From Marinobacterium zhoushanense (GTDB lineage: Bacteria; Pseudomonadota; Gammaproteobacteria; Pseudomonadales; Balneatricaceae): a DNA stretch of 64,000 nucleotides. A program made the translations under genes and the position numbers. Under the pieces are notes generated by a model. That model had not been told where the DNA came from. It did not search any database and worked only from the letters and a program-made list of their open reading frames with translations. The stretch lies in assembly GCF_014641945.1 (NCBI RefSeq), contig NZ_BMIJ01000005.1, positions 158,718 to 222,717 on the forward strand, given 5' to 3'. Of this stretch, positions 45,620 to 54,659 are shown piece after piece (the stretch's first letter is position 1; every line of letters begins with the position of its first letter).

Positions 45620-46515
45620 AGGGACTGCCCTTGTCGCCTACGCGCGGACGCGGGTTGATCATCGGTGTGCCCTGGTTCTGGCTCGGCCTGTTTTTCCTGC
45701 TGCCGTTTCTGTTCGTACTCAAGATCAGCCTGTCGGAGCCGGTACTGGCGCAGCCGCCCTACCTGGATCTGATCCGCGAGGTTGAGGATGGGTTGGTGTC
45801 GATCTCGCTTAACTTCGGCAACTACCTGCTACTGTGGGAAGATCCGCTGTACCGCAGTGCCCTGTTCGGCTCGCTGAAGATCTCGGCGATCTCGACCCTG
45901 TTCTGCCTGTTGCTCGGCTATCCGATGGCCTATGCCATCGCCCGCGCGCCCAGCCATTGGCGACTGCCGCTGCTGATGCTGATCATCCTGCCGTTCTGGA
46001 CCTCGTTCCTGATTCGCGTCTACGCCTGGATCGGCATCCTCAAGGGCAACGGCCTGTTGAACAACTTTCTGATCTGGAGCGGGCTGATCGACCAGCCGCT
46101 GGAGATCCTGCACACCCCGCTGGCGGTCTACATCGGCATTGTCTACAGCTACCTGCCGTTCGTTGTGCTGCCGCTGTACGCGACCCTGGTGCGGCTCGAT
46201 CTGACCCTGCTGGAAGCGGCCGCCGATCTGGGCTGTCGACCCTGGAAACAGTTTCTGACCATCACCTTGCCGCTGTCACTGCCCGGGGTCATCGCCGGCG
46301 GGATGCTGGTATTCATTCCGGTGGTGGGCGAATTCGTGATTCCGGATCTGCTCGGTGGCCCCGATACGCTGATGATCGGCAAGCTGATGTGGACCGAGTT
46401 CTTCAGCAACAAGGACTGGCCACTGGCCTCGTCGTTGGCCGCCGTGCTGCTGGTGGTGCTGATCATCCCGTTCGTGGCCCTGCGCCACTTCGAACAGCGT
46501 GAGGAGACGATATGA
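45616..46515 (+). CDS. potH: Polyamine ABC transporter permease
   Basis: The 299-residue protein has six helices and the ABC permease EAA loop LEAAADLGCRPWKQFLTITLPLSLPG. The N-terminal PWFWLGLFFLLPFLFVLKIS helix is typical of PotH/PotB. The start at 45616 overlaps the potG stop; an earlier in-frame codon would add residues absent from the family. Confidence 0.92.
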   Translation: MKGLPLSPTRGRGLIIGVPWFWLGLFFLLPFLFVLKISLSEPVLAQPPYLDLIREVEDGLVSISLNFGNYLLLWEDPLYRSALFGSLKISAISTLFCLLLGYPMAYAIARAPSHWRLPLLMLIILPFWTSFLIRVYAWIGILKGNGLLNNFLIWSGLIDQPLEILHTPLAVYIGIVYSYLPFVVLPLYATLVRLDLTLLEAAADLGCRPWKQFLTITLPLSLPGVIAGGMLVFIPVVGEFVIPDLLGGPDTLMIGKLMWTEFFSNKDWPLASSLAAVLLVVLIIPFVALRHFEQREETI

Positions 46516-47336
46516 GACGTCGCTTTCCTCTGCTGATGACCGCGCTGCTGTTCGGTTACGCCTTTCTCTACGGGCCGATCCTGAGTTTGATCGTCTACTC
46601 CTTCAACGAGAGCCGTCTGGTTACCGTCTGGGCCGGGTTCAGCACCAAGTGGTACGGCGAGCTGCTGCAAAACCAGCAACTGCTCGACGCCGCCTGGCTC
46701 AGTATCAAGGTGGCCGCCACCACCGCGTGCGGCGCGGTGGTGCTGGGAACGCTGGCGGCGCTGGCGCTGGTGCGTTTCCGTCGCTTTCGCGGCCGTGGCA
46801 CGCTGCAGGTGATGGTGACGGCGCCGCTGGTGATGCCGGAGGTGATCATCGGCCTGTCGCTGCTGCTGCTGTTCGTGGCGATGCAGGACAGCATCGGTTG
46901 GCCCGACGGGCGTGGTCAGCTCACCATCACACTGGCCCACACCACCTTTGCCATGGCCTATGTCACGGTGATCGTGCAAAGTCGACTGGCGCATATGGAC
47001 CAGTCGCTGGAGGAGGCGGCGCTGGATCTCGGTGCACGGCCGTTGAAGGTGTTCTTTACCATCACCCTGCCGCTGATCGCGCCGGCGCTGGCGGCGGGTT
47101 GGCTGCTGGCGTTTACCCTGTCGCTGGACGACCTGGTGGTAGCCAGCTTCGTTTCCGGGCCCGGCGCCACGACGCTGCCGATGGTGGTCTACTCCAGCGT
47201 GCGCCTGGGGGTCAGCCCGGAGATCAACGCCTTGGCCACGATCATCGTGCTGTTCGTCAGCCTGGCGGTGGCCATCGCCGGTGTCCTGCTTTATCGCCAG
47301 GAGAAGCGCGCCCTGCGCGAGCAGAACCAGGGCTAA
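46512..47336 (+). CDS. potI: Polyamine ABC transporter permease
   Basis: The 274-residue protein has six helices and the EAA loop LEEAALDLGARPLKVFFTITLPLIAP. The SFNESRLVTVWAGFSTKWYGEL segment is characteristic of PotI/PotC. It overlaps potH by 4 bases and completes the importer. It converges on the metallophosphatase gene with 18 bases between stops. Confidence 0.92.
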   Translation: MRRRFPLLMTALLFGYAFLYGPILSLIVYSFNESRLVTVWAGFSTKWYGELLQNQQLLDAAWLSIKVAATTACGAVVLGTLAALALVRFRRFRGRGTLQVMVTAPLVMPEVIIGLSLLLLFVAMQDSIGWPDGRGQLTITLAHTTFAMAYVTVIVQSRLAHMDQSLEEAALDLGARPLKVFFTITLPLIAPALAAGWLLAFTLSLDDLVVASFVSGPGATTLPMVVYSSVRLGVSPEINALATIIVLFVSLAVAIAGVLLYRQEKRALREQNQG

Positions 47337-47354
47337 AGCCGATACCGGTCGCCG

Positions 47355-48116
47355 TCAGGCCAGCAGATAGTCATCCGGAATATCGAACAGCTGGCTGACC
47401 TCGAGGGTGCTGATCTTGGGGTAGGGGATCTCAGGGACCGTGCCCGGCAGTTGGCTGAGCAGGGCGGCGCCGGTATCGATATAGACACCGTTTCCGCGCT
47501 TCTGCACATGGGGCAGGATCACATGACCGTGCACCGTCATGTCGATGCCATCCACCCAGTGCTTGAACTGCGGATTGCTGACCGGCCGGGCCCAGATCAT
47601 CTCCTCGCGCAGCGCCTGGTCTGTCGCCAACCTCAGTTTCAGATCGAGCCAATCATCGACCGGTACGGTGCTGTGGCTGATGCCGACCCGGCGGCCATCT
47701 TTCAGCTCCAGTTCGATCACCCAGGGCATCCTCTCGGCCAGTTGTTCAGCATAGGTCCTGAGTTCGGGATGGTTCCAGAAAAAGTGCTTCGGCCCATTTT
47801 CCATCCAGGCCTTACCGCCGTATCGCATCCAGTCGGACGTATTGATGCTGTCCGGGTCGGCCAGCCAGTTGAACAATATCTGCTCATGGTTGCCTCTAAC
47901 CGCATAGAACCAGGGTTCGCGCGTCAGCATCAGGCAGGCCTCGGAGTTGGGGCCGCGATCGATCAGGTCGCCCACGGAAAACAGCCGGTCGACGGCCGTA
48001 TCGAAACAGATGGCGTCCAGCTCTGCTTGCAGCGGCTCGAGCCAGCCATGGATGTCACCGACTACGAAATCGCGGCCGCGGGTATTCGCCTCAACAGTCA
48101 GCATGGGGTAGGACAC
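47355..48116 (-). CDS. Metallophosphoesterase, PrpA/ApaH-like serine/threonine phosphatase family
   Basis: The 253-residue protein has all metal-binding blocks of the PPP-type phosphatases: GDIHGW, GDLIDRGPNS, VRGNHEQ and MTVHGHVILP. It resembles bacterial PrpA-like and lambda-type phosphatases; the substrate may be phosphoprotein or a dinucleotide. GTG 48116 is used as the start because AAAGG lies upstream, with ATG 48104 as the alternative. It is divergent from the amidotransferase gene. Confidence 0.82.
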   Translation of the reverse strand: MSYPMLTVEANTRGRDFVVGDIHGWLEPLQAELDAICFDTAVDRLFSVGDLIDRGPNSEACLMLTREPWFYAVRGNHEQILFNWLADPDSINTSDWMRYGGKAWMENGPKHFFWNHPELRTYAEQLAERMPWVIELELKDGRRVGISHSTVPVDDWLDLKLRLATDQALREEMIWARPVSNPQFKHWVDGIDMTVHGHVILPHVQKRGNGVYIDTGAALLSQLPGTVPEIPYPKISTLEVSQLFDIPDDYLLA

Positions 48117-48270
48117 AGCGTATGGCCTTTCGCGTTACGTGATACATATCTACAGCATACGACATCATCATCAGCTATGTGAGAGCGCCCGGACTTCAGG
48201 TTGCTATCCTGCGGCCGAACCCGCTAGATTGCATAGAGCCGGGTTTGGGCCTCAGAGGGGAGGATTAGCG

Positions 48271-49011
48271 ATGCCGACATCCAGAGCTGCACTCAAGCTC
48301 CTGCTGTTGCAGATCCGCGATGGTGAGCAGGTGCGGCATGAGGAGCACCAGAGCTTCGCCAACTACTGTCAGGTCGCGCCTGAACAGATCGATATCCTCA
48401 ACGTGTTCGATACACCGAGTTTTACCGCCGACGCGGCCGACGGGTACGACGCGTTGCTGGTCGGTGGTGCCAGTGAGGCCAACGTGCTCGAACCACAGCG
48501 TTACCCCTTTGTCAGCGATGCCCAGCGGCTGATTCTGAACAGCCTGCAGCAGGATCTGCCGGTATTTGCCTCCTGCTTTGGCTTCCAGCTCGCGGTGCTG
48601 GCGCTCGGTGGCGAGATTCTGCATCGCGACCAGGGCTTCGAGATGGGCACCCTGCCGATTTCATTGACGCCTGCGGCGATCGACGACCCGCTGTTCAGCA
48701 ATGTGCCCAACCCCTTTATGGCGGTATCGGTGCACCGCCAGTACACCGATCGCCTGCCCGAGCGGTGCGAGGTGCTAGCCTACACCGAGCAGTGCATCCA
48801 CGCCTTTCGCGTGCGTGGCCGCCGCTTCTGGGCGTTCCAGTTCCACCCGGAAGTGGACAAGCGGATTCTGGTCGAGCGCCTGACCTACTACAAGGCGCAC
48901 TACACCGATGGCGACGATCATCTGCAGGCGGTATTGGATAATGCGGTGGAAACGCCCTACTCCAACCACCTGATGACCGCCTTTGTCGATCGGGTACTGA
49001 TAGCCGGGTAG
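48271..49011 (+). CDS. Class I glutamine amidotransferase-like protein
   Basis: The 246-residue protein is a stand-alone GATase1 domain. The nucleophile lies in FASCFGFQLAVLALGG and the catalytic histidine in FQFHPEVDK. Its partner is unknown; relatives are annotated only as GMP-synthase-like amidotransferases. GAGGGGAGG precedes ATG 48271. The C-terminus ends DRVLIAG-stop, but a second copy of this gene end at 54660-54782 continues DRVLLAGRSRRLPRYALAAG, so this gene lost about 13 residues or exchanged its tail when the allantoate islet arrived. Confidence 0.85.
   Translation: MPTSRAALKLLLLQIRDGEQVRHEEHQSFANYCQVAPEQIDILNVFDTPSFTADAADGYDALLVGGASEANVLEPQRYPFVSDAQRLILNSLQQDLPVFASCFGFQLAVLALGGEILHRDQGFEMGTLPISLTPAAIDDPLFSNVPNPFMAVSVHRQYTDRLPERCEVLAYTEQCIHAFRVRGRRFWAFQFHPEVDKRILVERLTYYKAHYTDGDDHLQAVLDNAVETPYSNHLMTAFVDRVLIAG
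48928..49009 (+). repeat. Left border repeat of the allantoate islet
   Basis: About 81 bases at the end of the amidotransferase gene match 54660-54740 at roughly 89%. A perfect 38-base core (48955-48992 and 54687-54724) lies in the same orientation 5732 bases apart. Homology ends at the stop codon. Confidence 0.85.
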
Positions 49012-49019
49012 GGTTGCGA

Positions 49020-49514
49020 CTAGGTTACGAATATCTGGATCTCTTCCGATAAAAGATACTCGTCACAGTTTTTACCCTCTCCTCCACGATCAACTACTAG
49101 AAACTCTTGGTTTGATGCGAGCGCCAGTACCGGGTGATGCCAGACATTACGACGATAGTTGACGCCCTGGTGTCCATTGGTCTGGAAAAGCTGTAAGTCG
49201 GCAGCAGTTAGGGTATCTCCGGCTGGCGCGACCAGGACCAAAAAAGGCGATCGGCACAGCGGGATAAAGGCTTGGCTGGCCAGGGGATGGCGCTCCATCA
49301 AGCGGACGGTCAACGGTCTCTTCACAGGCTGTGTTCTGAAGATGCTAATCAGTGGTCGACCGCCGGACTCAGATACGTCAACGTGTGCCAAGTCGTGGAA
49401 GCGCTCGGTGGTCCCGCCATTGATCGCGAAGTGTCGGCTGCCAGAGGTCTCGATTACCTCCCCGAAGGGGGCGAAGTTTTCCCTAGTCAGTGGTTGGGGA
49501 TACAGGGTTCGCAT
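49020..49514 (-). CDS. allA: Ureidoglycolate lyase
   Basis: The 164-residue enzyme splits ureidoglycolate into glyoxylate and urea. PQPLTRENFAPFGEVIE at the start, the central FIPLCRSPFLVLVAP and the metal-binding HQGVNYRRNVWHHPVL are diagnostic of AllA. It is the last gene of the islet operon, 10 bases after alc, with only a weak ribosome site, so it is probably translated by coupling. Confidence 0.92.
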   Translation of the reverse strand: MRTLYPQPLTRENFAPFGEVIETSGSRHFAINGGTTERFHDLAHVDVSESGGRPLISIFRTQPVKRPLTVRLMERHPLASQAFIPLCRSPFLVLVAPAGDTLTAADLQLFQTNGHQGVNYRRNVWHHPVLALASNQEFLVVDRGGEGKNCDEYLLSEEIQIFVT

Positions 49515-49524
49515 CTTGTTTCTA

Positions 49525-50547
49525 TTATTTGGCAGTCGCTACGGGGGCGATTAGCCCCAATAGACGTAGACGGCTAACACCGCCATCCGGAAAGATATTG
49601 AGCCGGACGTGGGTGACAGGGCCGATATCGTTCAGTTCAGCTTCAAAGCGATGTTCCGCATCCATGGTCAGTTTCTGCGCGGGTAGTAACTCTTGCCAAT
49701 AGAGACTCTGGGCTTCGATCTGCTCATCGGTACCGCCGTTGACATAAGCGGCAAGTATGCTGCAGCTGTCGGGGAAATTGCCCTTGAAATGGTGAGTATC
49801 GACGATCACTTGCTGAATCAGGCCAGGGTGTCCCAAGGCAACGATAACCCAGTCGAATCCGGGCGTACGCCGCCGGGCCGTTTCCCAGCCGTCGCCCATA
49901 TTGGCGCCTCTGCCGGGGTTTAGGATATTCCCCATATGGCCATAGTGCTGGTCGCTGCATGCCAGAGCGCGTCCACCGTTCAGGGCCGAGGCCAGGTCGA
50001 TGGGCTGCTGCTTGGGATGCGTGGACCAGTCGCGATAAGGTATTCCGTATACCCGCAGTCTGGCGATGCCGCCGTCGGGGTATATATTGAGCCGCAAGTG
50101 AGACCAGACGCCGCTGTTCTCAAGCTCGTGCAGATGCTGACTGTTACCCTGCAAAGACAGGGAAGGCAGAATTTCGGTCCAGCAGGTGTTGGTATCGGGA
50201 TCTCCATCGGGGCAGTAGCAGGCTTCAACTGAGGCGGAAGGTGGATAGTTGCCGGTGAAATAGCGAGTGTCGATATCGATTGCCCGGATCGTGCCGGCAA
50301 CACCTAAGCGGATCACCGCGTGATCGTGACCGGCACCGCGTTTGCGGCGAGATTCCCAGCCGTCCATCCATTTGCCATTGTCATCATAGACCCCCTCTTT
50401 CCAGACCGGCTCGGTAGGCTGCAACATCCGGTTTACATCGGCAAACCAGTCATCGGTTACGGCGATAGCGCGTGCACCCAGGCGTGCGTCAGCGAGATTT
50501 ACCCATGTTAGAGGATCGAAAGAAGGTGAAGCGGTGAAATGTGTCAT
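49525..50547 (-). CDS. alc: Allantoicase
   Basis: The 340-residue enzyme hydrolyses allantoate to ureidoglycolate and urea. It shows the expected internal duplication: [39 protein letters not shown] and [19 protein letters not shown] in the first half; [37 protein letters not shown] and [19 protein letters not shown] in the second. The start at 50547 ([13 protein letters not shown]) is the family start; the frame is open further but overlaps the ABC ATPase gene end. Confidence 0.95.
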   Translation of the reverse strand: MTHFTASPSFDPLTWVNLADARLGARAIAVTDDWFADVNRMLQPTEPVWKEGVYDDNGKWMDGWESRRKRGAGHDHAVIRLGVAGTIRAIDIDTRYFTGNYPPSASVEACYCPDGDPDTNTCWTEILPSLSLQGNSQHLHELENSGVWSHLRLNIYPDGGIARLRVYGIPYRDWSTHPKQQPIDLASALNGGRALACSDQHYGHMGNILNPGRGANMGDGWETARRRTPGFDWVIVALGHPGLIQQVIVDTHHFKGNFPDSCSILAAYVNGGTDEQIEAQSLYWQELLPAQKLTMDAEHRFEAELNDIGPVTHVRLNIFPDGGVSRLRLLGLIAPVATAK

Positions 50548-50594
50548 GGAGTGAAAATACCTGAATCTACTTCTGGATAAACAAAGGGTTGGCA

Positions 50595-51323
50595 CTAAAG
50601 CACGGCATTGATGAAGGTCTGTAATTCGGGCGTTTGTGGATTGGCGAATACCGCCTTGGCCTCGCCGGATTCCCACACTTTGCCCTGGTGCATGAAGATC
50701 ACTCGGTCTCCTATATCACGGGCAAAATTCATCTCGTGGGTGACGAGGATCAACGTCATCCCTTCTGTTGCCAATGTTTCCAATACTTTCAGCACCTCTC
50801 CAACCAACTCAGGATCGAGCGCCGACGTGATCTCGTCGCATAGCAATACCTTAGGTCTCATCGCCAGGGAGCGAGCGATGGCTACCCGCTGCTGTTGGCC
50901 ACCAGACAGCTCGCCAGGGAAACTGTCGAACTTGTCCTGCAAACCGACTTTCTGCAACACTTCGCGCGCAGTTTCAGCCGCCTCTTCTGCCGACAACTTA
51001 CGGACCAGCTTGGGCGCCAGCGTGATGTTCTGGCCCACCGTTAAATGGGGAAACAGGTTGAAGTGCTGAAACACCATGCCGACACTTTTGCTGAGCTTGC
51101 GAATCTGGCTATCGTCATCGGTCACCTCCATTTGGTCGACAATGATGCCGCCTTCGCTATACGTCTCCAGACCGTTTATACAGCGCAGCAGGGTGCTTTT
51201 GCCGGAGCCGCTGCGACCGATGATGGAGACCACTTCGCCAGCATCGATTCGCAAGTCGATCCCCTTAAGCACATGGTTATCGCCGTAGTACTTGTGAACA
51301 TTGTCAATGTTAACCAGAGGCAT
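50595..51323 (-). CDS. Polar amino-acid-type ABC transporter ATP-binding protein
   Basis: The 242-residue ATPase of the GlnQ/HisP group has Walker [10 protein letters not shown], the signature [15 protein letters not shown] and Walker [21 protein letters not shown]. It overlaps the upstream permease gene. Its place in front of alc and allA suggests that the importer carries allantoate or a related ureide; the amino-acid-type family fits a small zwitterion or acid. Confidence 0.9.
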   Translation of the reverse strand: MPLVNIDNVHKYYGDNHVLKGIDLRIDAGEVVSIIGRSGSGKSTLLRCINGLETYSEGGIIVDQMEVTDDDSQIRKLSKSVGMVFQHFNLFPHLTVGQNITLAPKLVRKLSAEEAAETAREVLQKVGLQDKFDSFPGELSGGQQQRVAIARSLAMRPKVLLCDEITSALDPELVGEVLKVLETLATEGMTLILVTHEMNFARDIGDRVIFMHQGKVWESGEAKAVFANPQTPELQTFINAVL

Positions 51324-51960
51324 GAAGTTTTCTCTCCAACATACGACTCGCTACCGACAGCGGGTAACAGAGCAGGAAATAGATAAGTGCGACAAAACCG
51401 AATACTTTGAAAGGCTCGAAGGTTGCGTTGTTGAGCATGGTGCCGGCCTTGGTCAGCTCTACAAAACCGATGATCGATGCCAGTGCCGTGCCCTTGACGA
51501 TTTGCACTGAGAAGCCCACCGTTGGCGCGATGGCGATCCGAAGCGCCTGCGGCAAAATGATGTGGTACATGACCTCGACGTAGTTCAAGCCCAGGCAGCG
51601 GGAGGCTTCCCACTGGCCTTTCGGAATCGATTCGATGCATCCGCGCCAAATCTCGGTCAGATAGGCGCTACTGAATAATGTCAGGGCCAAAGCCGCGGCG
51701 GTCCAGGGTGATACATCGATACCGAAGAGCGAAATTCCGAAAAACACCAGGAAGAGCTGCATCAGCAGGGGGGTGCCCTGAAACAGTTCGACGTATAGTC
51801 GGGTCATCTGCACGAGTACCACGCGACCGCTGATTTGCATAAAGGTCAACAACAACCCGACTAAAGCGCCCCCGGCAAAAGCGATCAGTGAAAGCGCAAC
51901 GGTCCAACGGGCGGCCAATAGCAAGTTACGGAGAATATCCCAGTCAGTGAATGCGCTCAT
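51310..51960 (-). CDS. ABC transporter permease, His/Glu/Gln/Arg/opine type
   Basis: The 216-residue protein has about five helices and the EAA-like loop GQWEASRCLGLNYVEVMYHIILPQALR typical of polar amino-acid permeases. It overlaps the second permease gene by 4 bases upstream and the ATPase gene by 14 bases downstream. Confidence 0.9.
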   Translation of the reverse strand: MSAFTDWDILRNLLLAARWTVALSLIAFAGGALVGLLLTFMQISGRVVLVQMTRLYVELFQGTPLLMQLFLVFFGISLFGIDVSPWTAAALALTLFSSAYLTEIWRGCIESIPKGQWEASRCLGLNYVEVMYHIILPQALRIAIAPTVGFSVQIVKGTALASIIGFVELTKAGTMLNNATFEPFKVFGFVALIYFLLCYPLSVASRMLERKLHASG

Positions 51961-52631
51961 TTGCGGGCCCTCAGGTTGGGAAAGGCATAGTAGTGCACTA
52001 CCTTGAACAGCTGACGCATCAGCACGGCTAACGCCAGATAGAGCAGCGCTACCACCAGGTAAACTTCGAAGCTAAGGAAGTTGCGTGACTGGATGAAGTT
52101 AGCGGCGAAGGTTAATTCTTGAACGGAGATCTGCGACAGTACTGCAGAGCCCAGCATAACGATGATGCACTGGCTGGTCAGGGCCGGGTAGATCGTTTGC
52201 AAAGCCGGTGGCAACACGACGCGTATAAACGTCTGCACGCGGCTCAAACCCAGTGTGCGAGCAGCTTCCAACTGTCCTTTCGGCGTTGCCTCGATACCAG
52301 CTCGAATGATTTCAGTGCTATAGGCGCCCAGATTGATCACCATGGCCAGCAGGCCTGCCTCCCAGGCAGTCAACTTGATGCCAATGCTGGGCAGTCCAAA
52401 GAAGATAAAGAACAGTTGGACGATAAAGGGCGTGTTGCGGATCAACTCCACATACGCTCCGACCAGGTGCTTCAGAAGCTTGTTGCGCCCGGCTCTGGCC
52501 GCGGCACCCAGGGTGCCGAGCAGGCACCCCAGGATAGTGGTGATCAGGGTCAGAGCAATAGTCCATAACAACCCGTCTACGATGAGGTTTGTATAGGGCC
52601 ATAGCTCTGAAAACTGAAAGTTGTAATCCAT
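51957..52631 (-). CDS. ABC transporter permease, His/Glu/Gln/Arg/opine type
   Basis: The 224-residue protein is the partner permease, with five helices, the ELIRNTPFIVQLFFIFFGLP helix and the loop GQLEAARTLGLSRVQTFIRVVLPPALQ. The start at 52631 (MDYNFQFSELWPY) is preferred because AGGCGGA lies about 9 bases upstream; 52640 is also possible. Confidence 0.9.
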   Translation of the reverse strand: MDYNFQFSELWPYTNLIVDGLLWTIALTLITTILGCLLGTLGAAARAGRNKLLKHLVGAYVELIRNTPFIVQLFFIFFGLPSIGIKLTAWEAGLLAMVINLGAYSTEIIRAGIEATPKGQLEAARTLGLSRVQTFIRVVLPPALQTIYPALTSQCIIVMLGSAVLSQISVQELTFAANFIQSRNFLSFEVYLVVALLYLALAVLMRQLFKVVHYYAFPNLRARK

Positions 52632-52647
52632 GCCGATCATCCGCCTG

Positions 52648-53439
52648 CTATTTGAGGTCAGTCGGCAGCTTGGCCTTGAACCACTTCAACGATAAGCCAT
52701 CGAGCTTGTCTGAGGCTAAACCTGCAGTGATCAGCTCGTTAACTTTTTCCAGCAGCTCCGCTTCACCTTTGCGTACACCGATGAAGCAAGGGGAATTCTT
52801 GATTACGAACTTCGAGGTCAGCTCCCGGTTATTGCTTCTCTCGGCGATAGTGGCTGCGACCAGGTTACCCGTCGCGATCAGATCAACCTGACCCGAGAGA
52901 TAGGCAGAGATAGTGGTGTTGTTATCTTCAAAGCGATGTATAACGGCACTTTCAGGCGCCAGCTTAGAGATCTCCAGATCCTCGACAGACCCTCGAGTCA
53001 CGCCAAGCGTTTTGCCGGCCAGATCTGTGGCGGAGTTAACATTGGCAGCAGATTCACCAAACACCCCGAGGAAAAATGGGGCATAGGCTCGGGAGAAATC
53101 GACCACCTTTTCCCGCTCTGGATTCTTACCCATGCTGGAGATCACCAAGTCGACCTTGCGGGTTTGCAGGTAAGGGATCCGGTTAGCACTGGTGACCGGG
53201 ACCAGCTCCAGTTTCAGCCCCAGGCTGTCAGCCAGGTAGTGGGCCACATCGATATCGTACCCCATCGGTTGCAGATCAGGCCCGACAGATCCGAAGGGGG
53301 GGAAATCCTGAGGCACAGCGACGACCAACACCCCACGCTGGGTAATATCATCGAGCTGATTTGCACTGACATGCAGTGTAGAAAAACACAAGCAGAATAG
53401 GCTGAGCCATCGTGCGGCTGCTTTAAACAGATGAGGCAT
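52648..53439 (-). CDS. ABC transporter substrate-binding protein (family 3)
   Basis: The 263-residue protein has a signal peptide (FKAAARWLSLFCLCFSTLHVSA in parts) and the family 3 pattern GVLVVAVPQDFPPFG, MGYDIDVAHYLAD and DLVISSMGKNPEREKVVDFS. It would present the ligand of the islet importer in the periplasm. The binding residue R that normally grips an alpha-carboxylate is not obvious to me, which would fit a non-amino-acid ligand such as allantoate. It leads the importer-catabolic operon; the 236 bases before it contain no gene. Confidence 0.87.
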   Translation of the reverse strand: MPHLFKAAARWLSLFCLCFSTLHVSANQLDDITQRGVLVVAVPQDFPPFGSVGPDLQPMGYDIDVAHYLADSLGLKLELVPVTSANRIPYLQTRKVDLVISSMGKNPEREKVVDFSRAYAPFFLGVFGESAANVNSATDLAGKTLGVTRGSVEDLEISKLAPESAVIHRFEDNNTTISAYLSGQVDLIATGNLVAATIAERSNNRELTSKFVIKNSPCFIGVRKGEAELLEKVNELITAGLASDKLDGLSLKWFKAKLPTDLK

Positions 53440-53675
53440 TTGCAGGTCCTCCAGGTTTCATTGAAATTCTATATTGAGACTTTTGTTTCACACGTGCGTG
53501 TGTTTGCAACATAAGTGCCAGTAATGGGTTGTTGTTGAATATCAGTGACCTATCCTGATCCTAAAAGCGTTATTCGCGGGCAATGGCGGGGTTGAGTGCA
53601 CCGAAGCGGTGCCTGGAGCTAGGGAGTGATCTGTAAGCGGGCAAAACAGAGGCGGTGAAGGTGAAGTAATTGCGC

Positions 53676-54506
53676 TCAGGTGAAATCGAGCTCGTTCATC
53701 TCCCTATAGGCATCGCTGATCGATAGGATTCGAGACTGTCCGGTAACCGCCATCTGGTGTAGCAGAGTATTGCAGATCAAGGTGGAGACGCTCATGGCCG
53801 CACTGTAGCCGTCGAAGCCGGAAACACTTTCCAACGGGCATTCGACCCACCACTTGACCCGATCGGCGACTTTTCGAAGCGACGCATCGGTGATCAGCAG
53901 TACGGGTATCTTTCGCTGAATCATATGATTCAGGGCCTTATCGAAGAGTTTTGGACGGCGCCGCAACGCGATGAAAATCACGATGTCATCGGCCCCCATC
54001 CCCTCCAGCTCCTCTGCAAGGGTCTGGCCAGGCAGCGGCGCCAGATCGACGTCGGTTCGCACCTGTATCAACTGCTGCCTGATATGCAGCGCTATGGGGT
54101 AGCTGTTGCGAAAGCCGACTACTTTAATCCTGCGTGCAGCAGCCAATGCCTCGGCCATCTCGCTCACGCTTGCTTCCGACAAGGAGGCTTGGAGTATCTT
54201 GAGATTATTGATCTCACGTTCGAAATGGGGAGCGAAGGTACGTTTAGAGGGCTTTCCTTCTACGACGGGAACCCCTTGTTGGCGCTGGCGACGTGACTCC
54301 ACGCGTCCTTCCCGAAAAGAGGAAAAACCCAGGTGCTTGAACATGCGGCTCACGGTTGCCTTAGAGACACCGCAGAGGCGAGCTAACTCGGCGCTGTTAA
54401 AAATGGCCAGGTCACTCGGGCGGTCCAGAATGAAGTCCGCCAGCTTTCGCTCCTGTGGGGTGAGTTGCGCATATTTGTCCCGAATAATTTCCTCAATGGC
54501 TTTCAT
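53676..54506 (-). CDS. RpiR-family regulator of the allantoate islet
   Basis: The 276-residue protein has an N-terminal helix-turn-helix (LARLCGVSKATVSRMFKHLGF) and a C-terminal SIS domain (about 120-255; VVGFRNSYPIALHIRQQL) that binds sugar- or acid-like effectors. The start at 54506 is set by AAGGAG and the typical MKAIEEIIRDKYAQLTPQERK. It is the first - strand gene of the islet and probably controls the operon in response to a ureide or glyoxylate. Inverted GGTAGCG elements lie in its upstream region. Confidence 0.87.
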   Translation of the reverse strand: MKAIEEIIRDKYAQLTPQERKLADFILDRPSDLAIFNSAELARLCGVSKATVSRMFKHLGFSSFREGRVESRRQRQQGVPVVEGKPSKRTFAPHFEREINNLKILQASLSEASVSEMAEALAAARRIKVVGFRNSYPIALHIRQQLIQVRTDVDLAPLPGQTLAEELEGMGADDIVIFIALRRRPKLFDKALNHMIQRKIPVLLITDASLRKVADRVKWWVECPLESVSGFDGYSAAMSVSTLICNTLLHQMAVTGQSRILSISDAYREMNELDFT

Positions 54507-54567
54507 TGGTCTCCTTACGGACGATGGTTCGACGAAGCGGCTAGGATTTTTCCAAAATAGCACTCTT

Positions 54568-54648
54568 AACGCTACCTAAAACCATACTTGGCGGGTCTAG
54601 GGCGTGCAATCATCCAACCAATGAACGCGTGGTAGCGTTTGGTAACGC
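54568..54648. promoter_or_regulatory. Inverted and direct GGTARCG elements upstream of the RpiR gene
   Basis: AACGCTACC (54568-54576) is mirrored by GGTAGCGTT (54631-54639), and a further GGTAACG starts at 54641, 10 bases after the previous one. The spacing fits binding on one face of the helix. They may be operators for the RpiR regulator. Confidence 0.4.
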
Positions 54649-54659
54649 ATTTCCTTCGT

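Larger units (their letters stand above)
49012..54659. mobile_element. Putative 5.7-kb allantoate-use islet inserted at a gene 3' end
   Basis: The DNA between the two copies of the amidotransferase 3' end holds allA, alc, an ABC importer and an RpiR regulator, all on the - strand. By eye it is less G+C-rich than the flanking genes. The right border remnant runs into the convergent glcC gene, the presumed original neighbour. No integrase or transposase is present. The perfect 38-base core is the size of an att core, but homology-assisted insertion is also possible. Confidence 0.65.
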
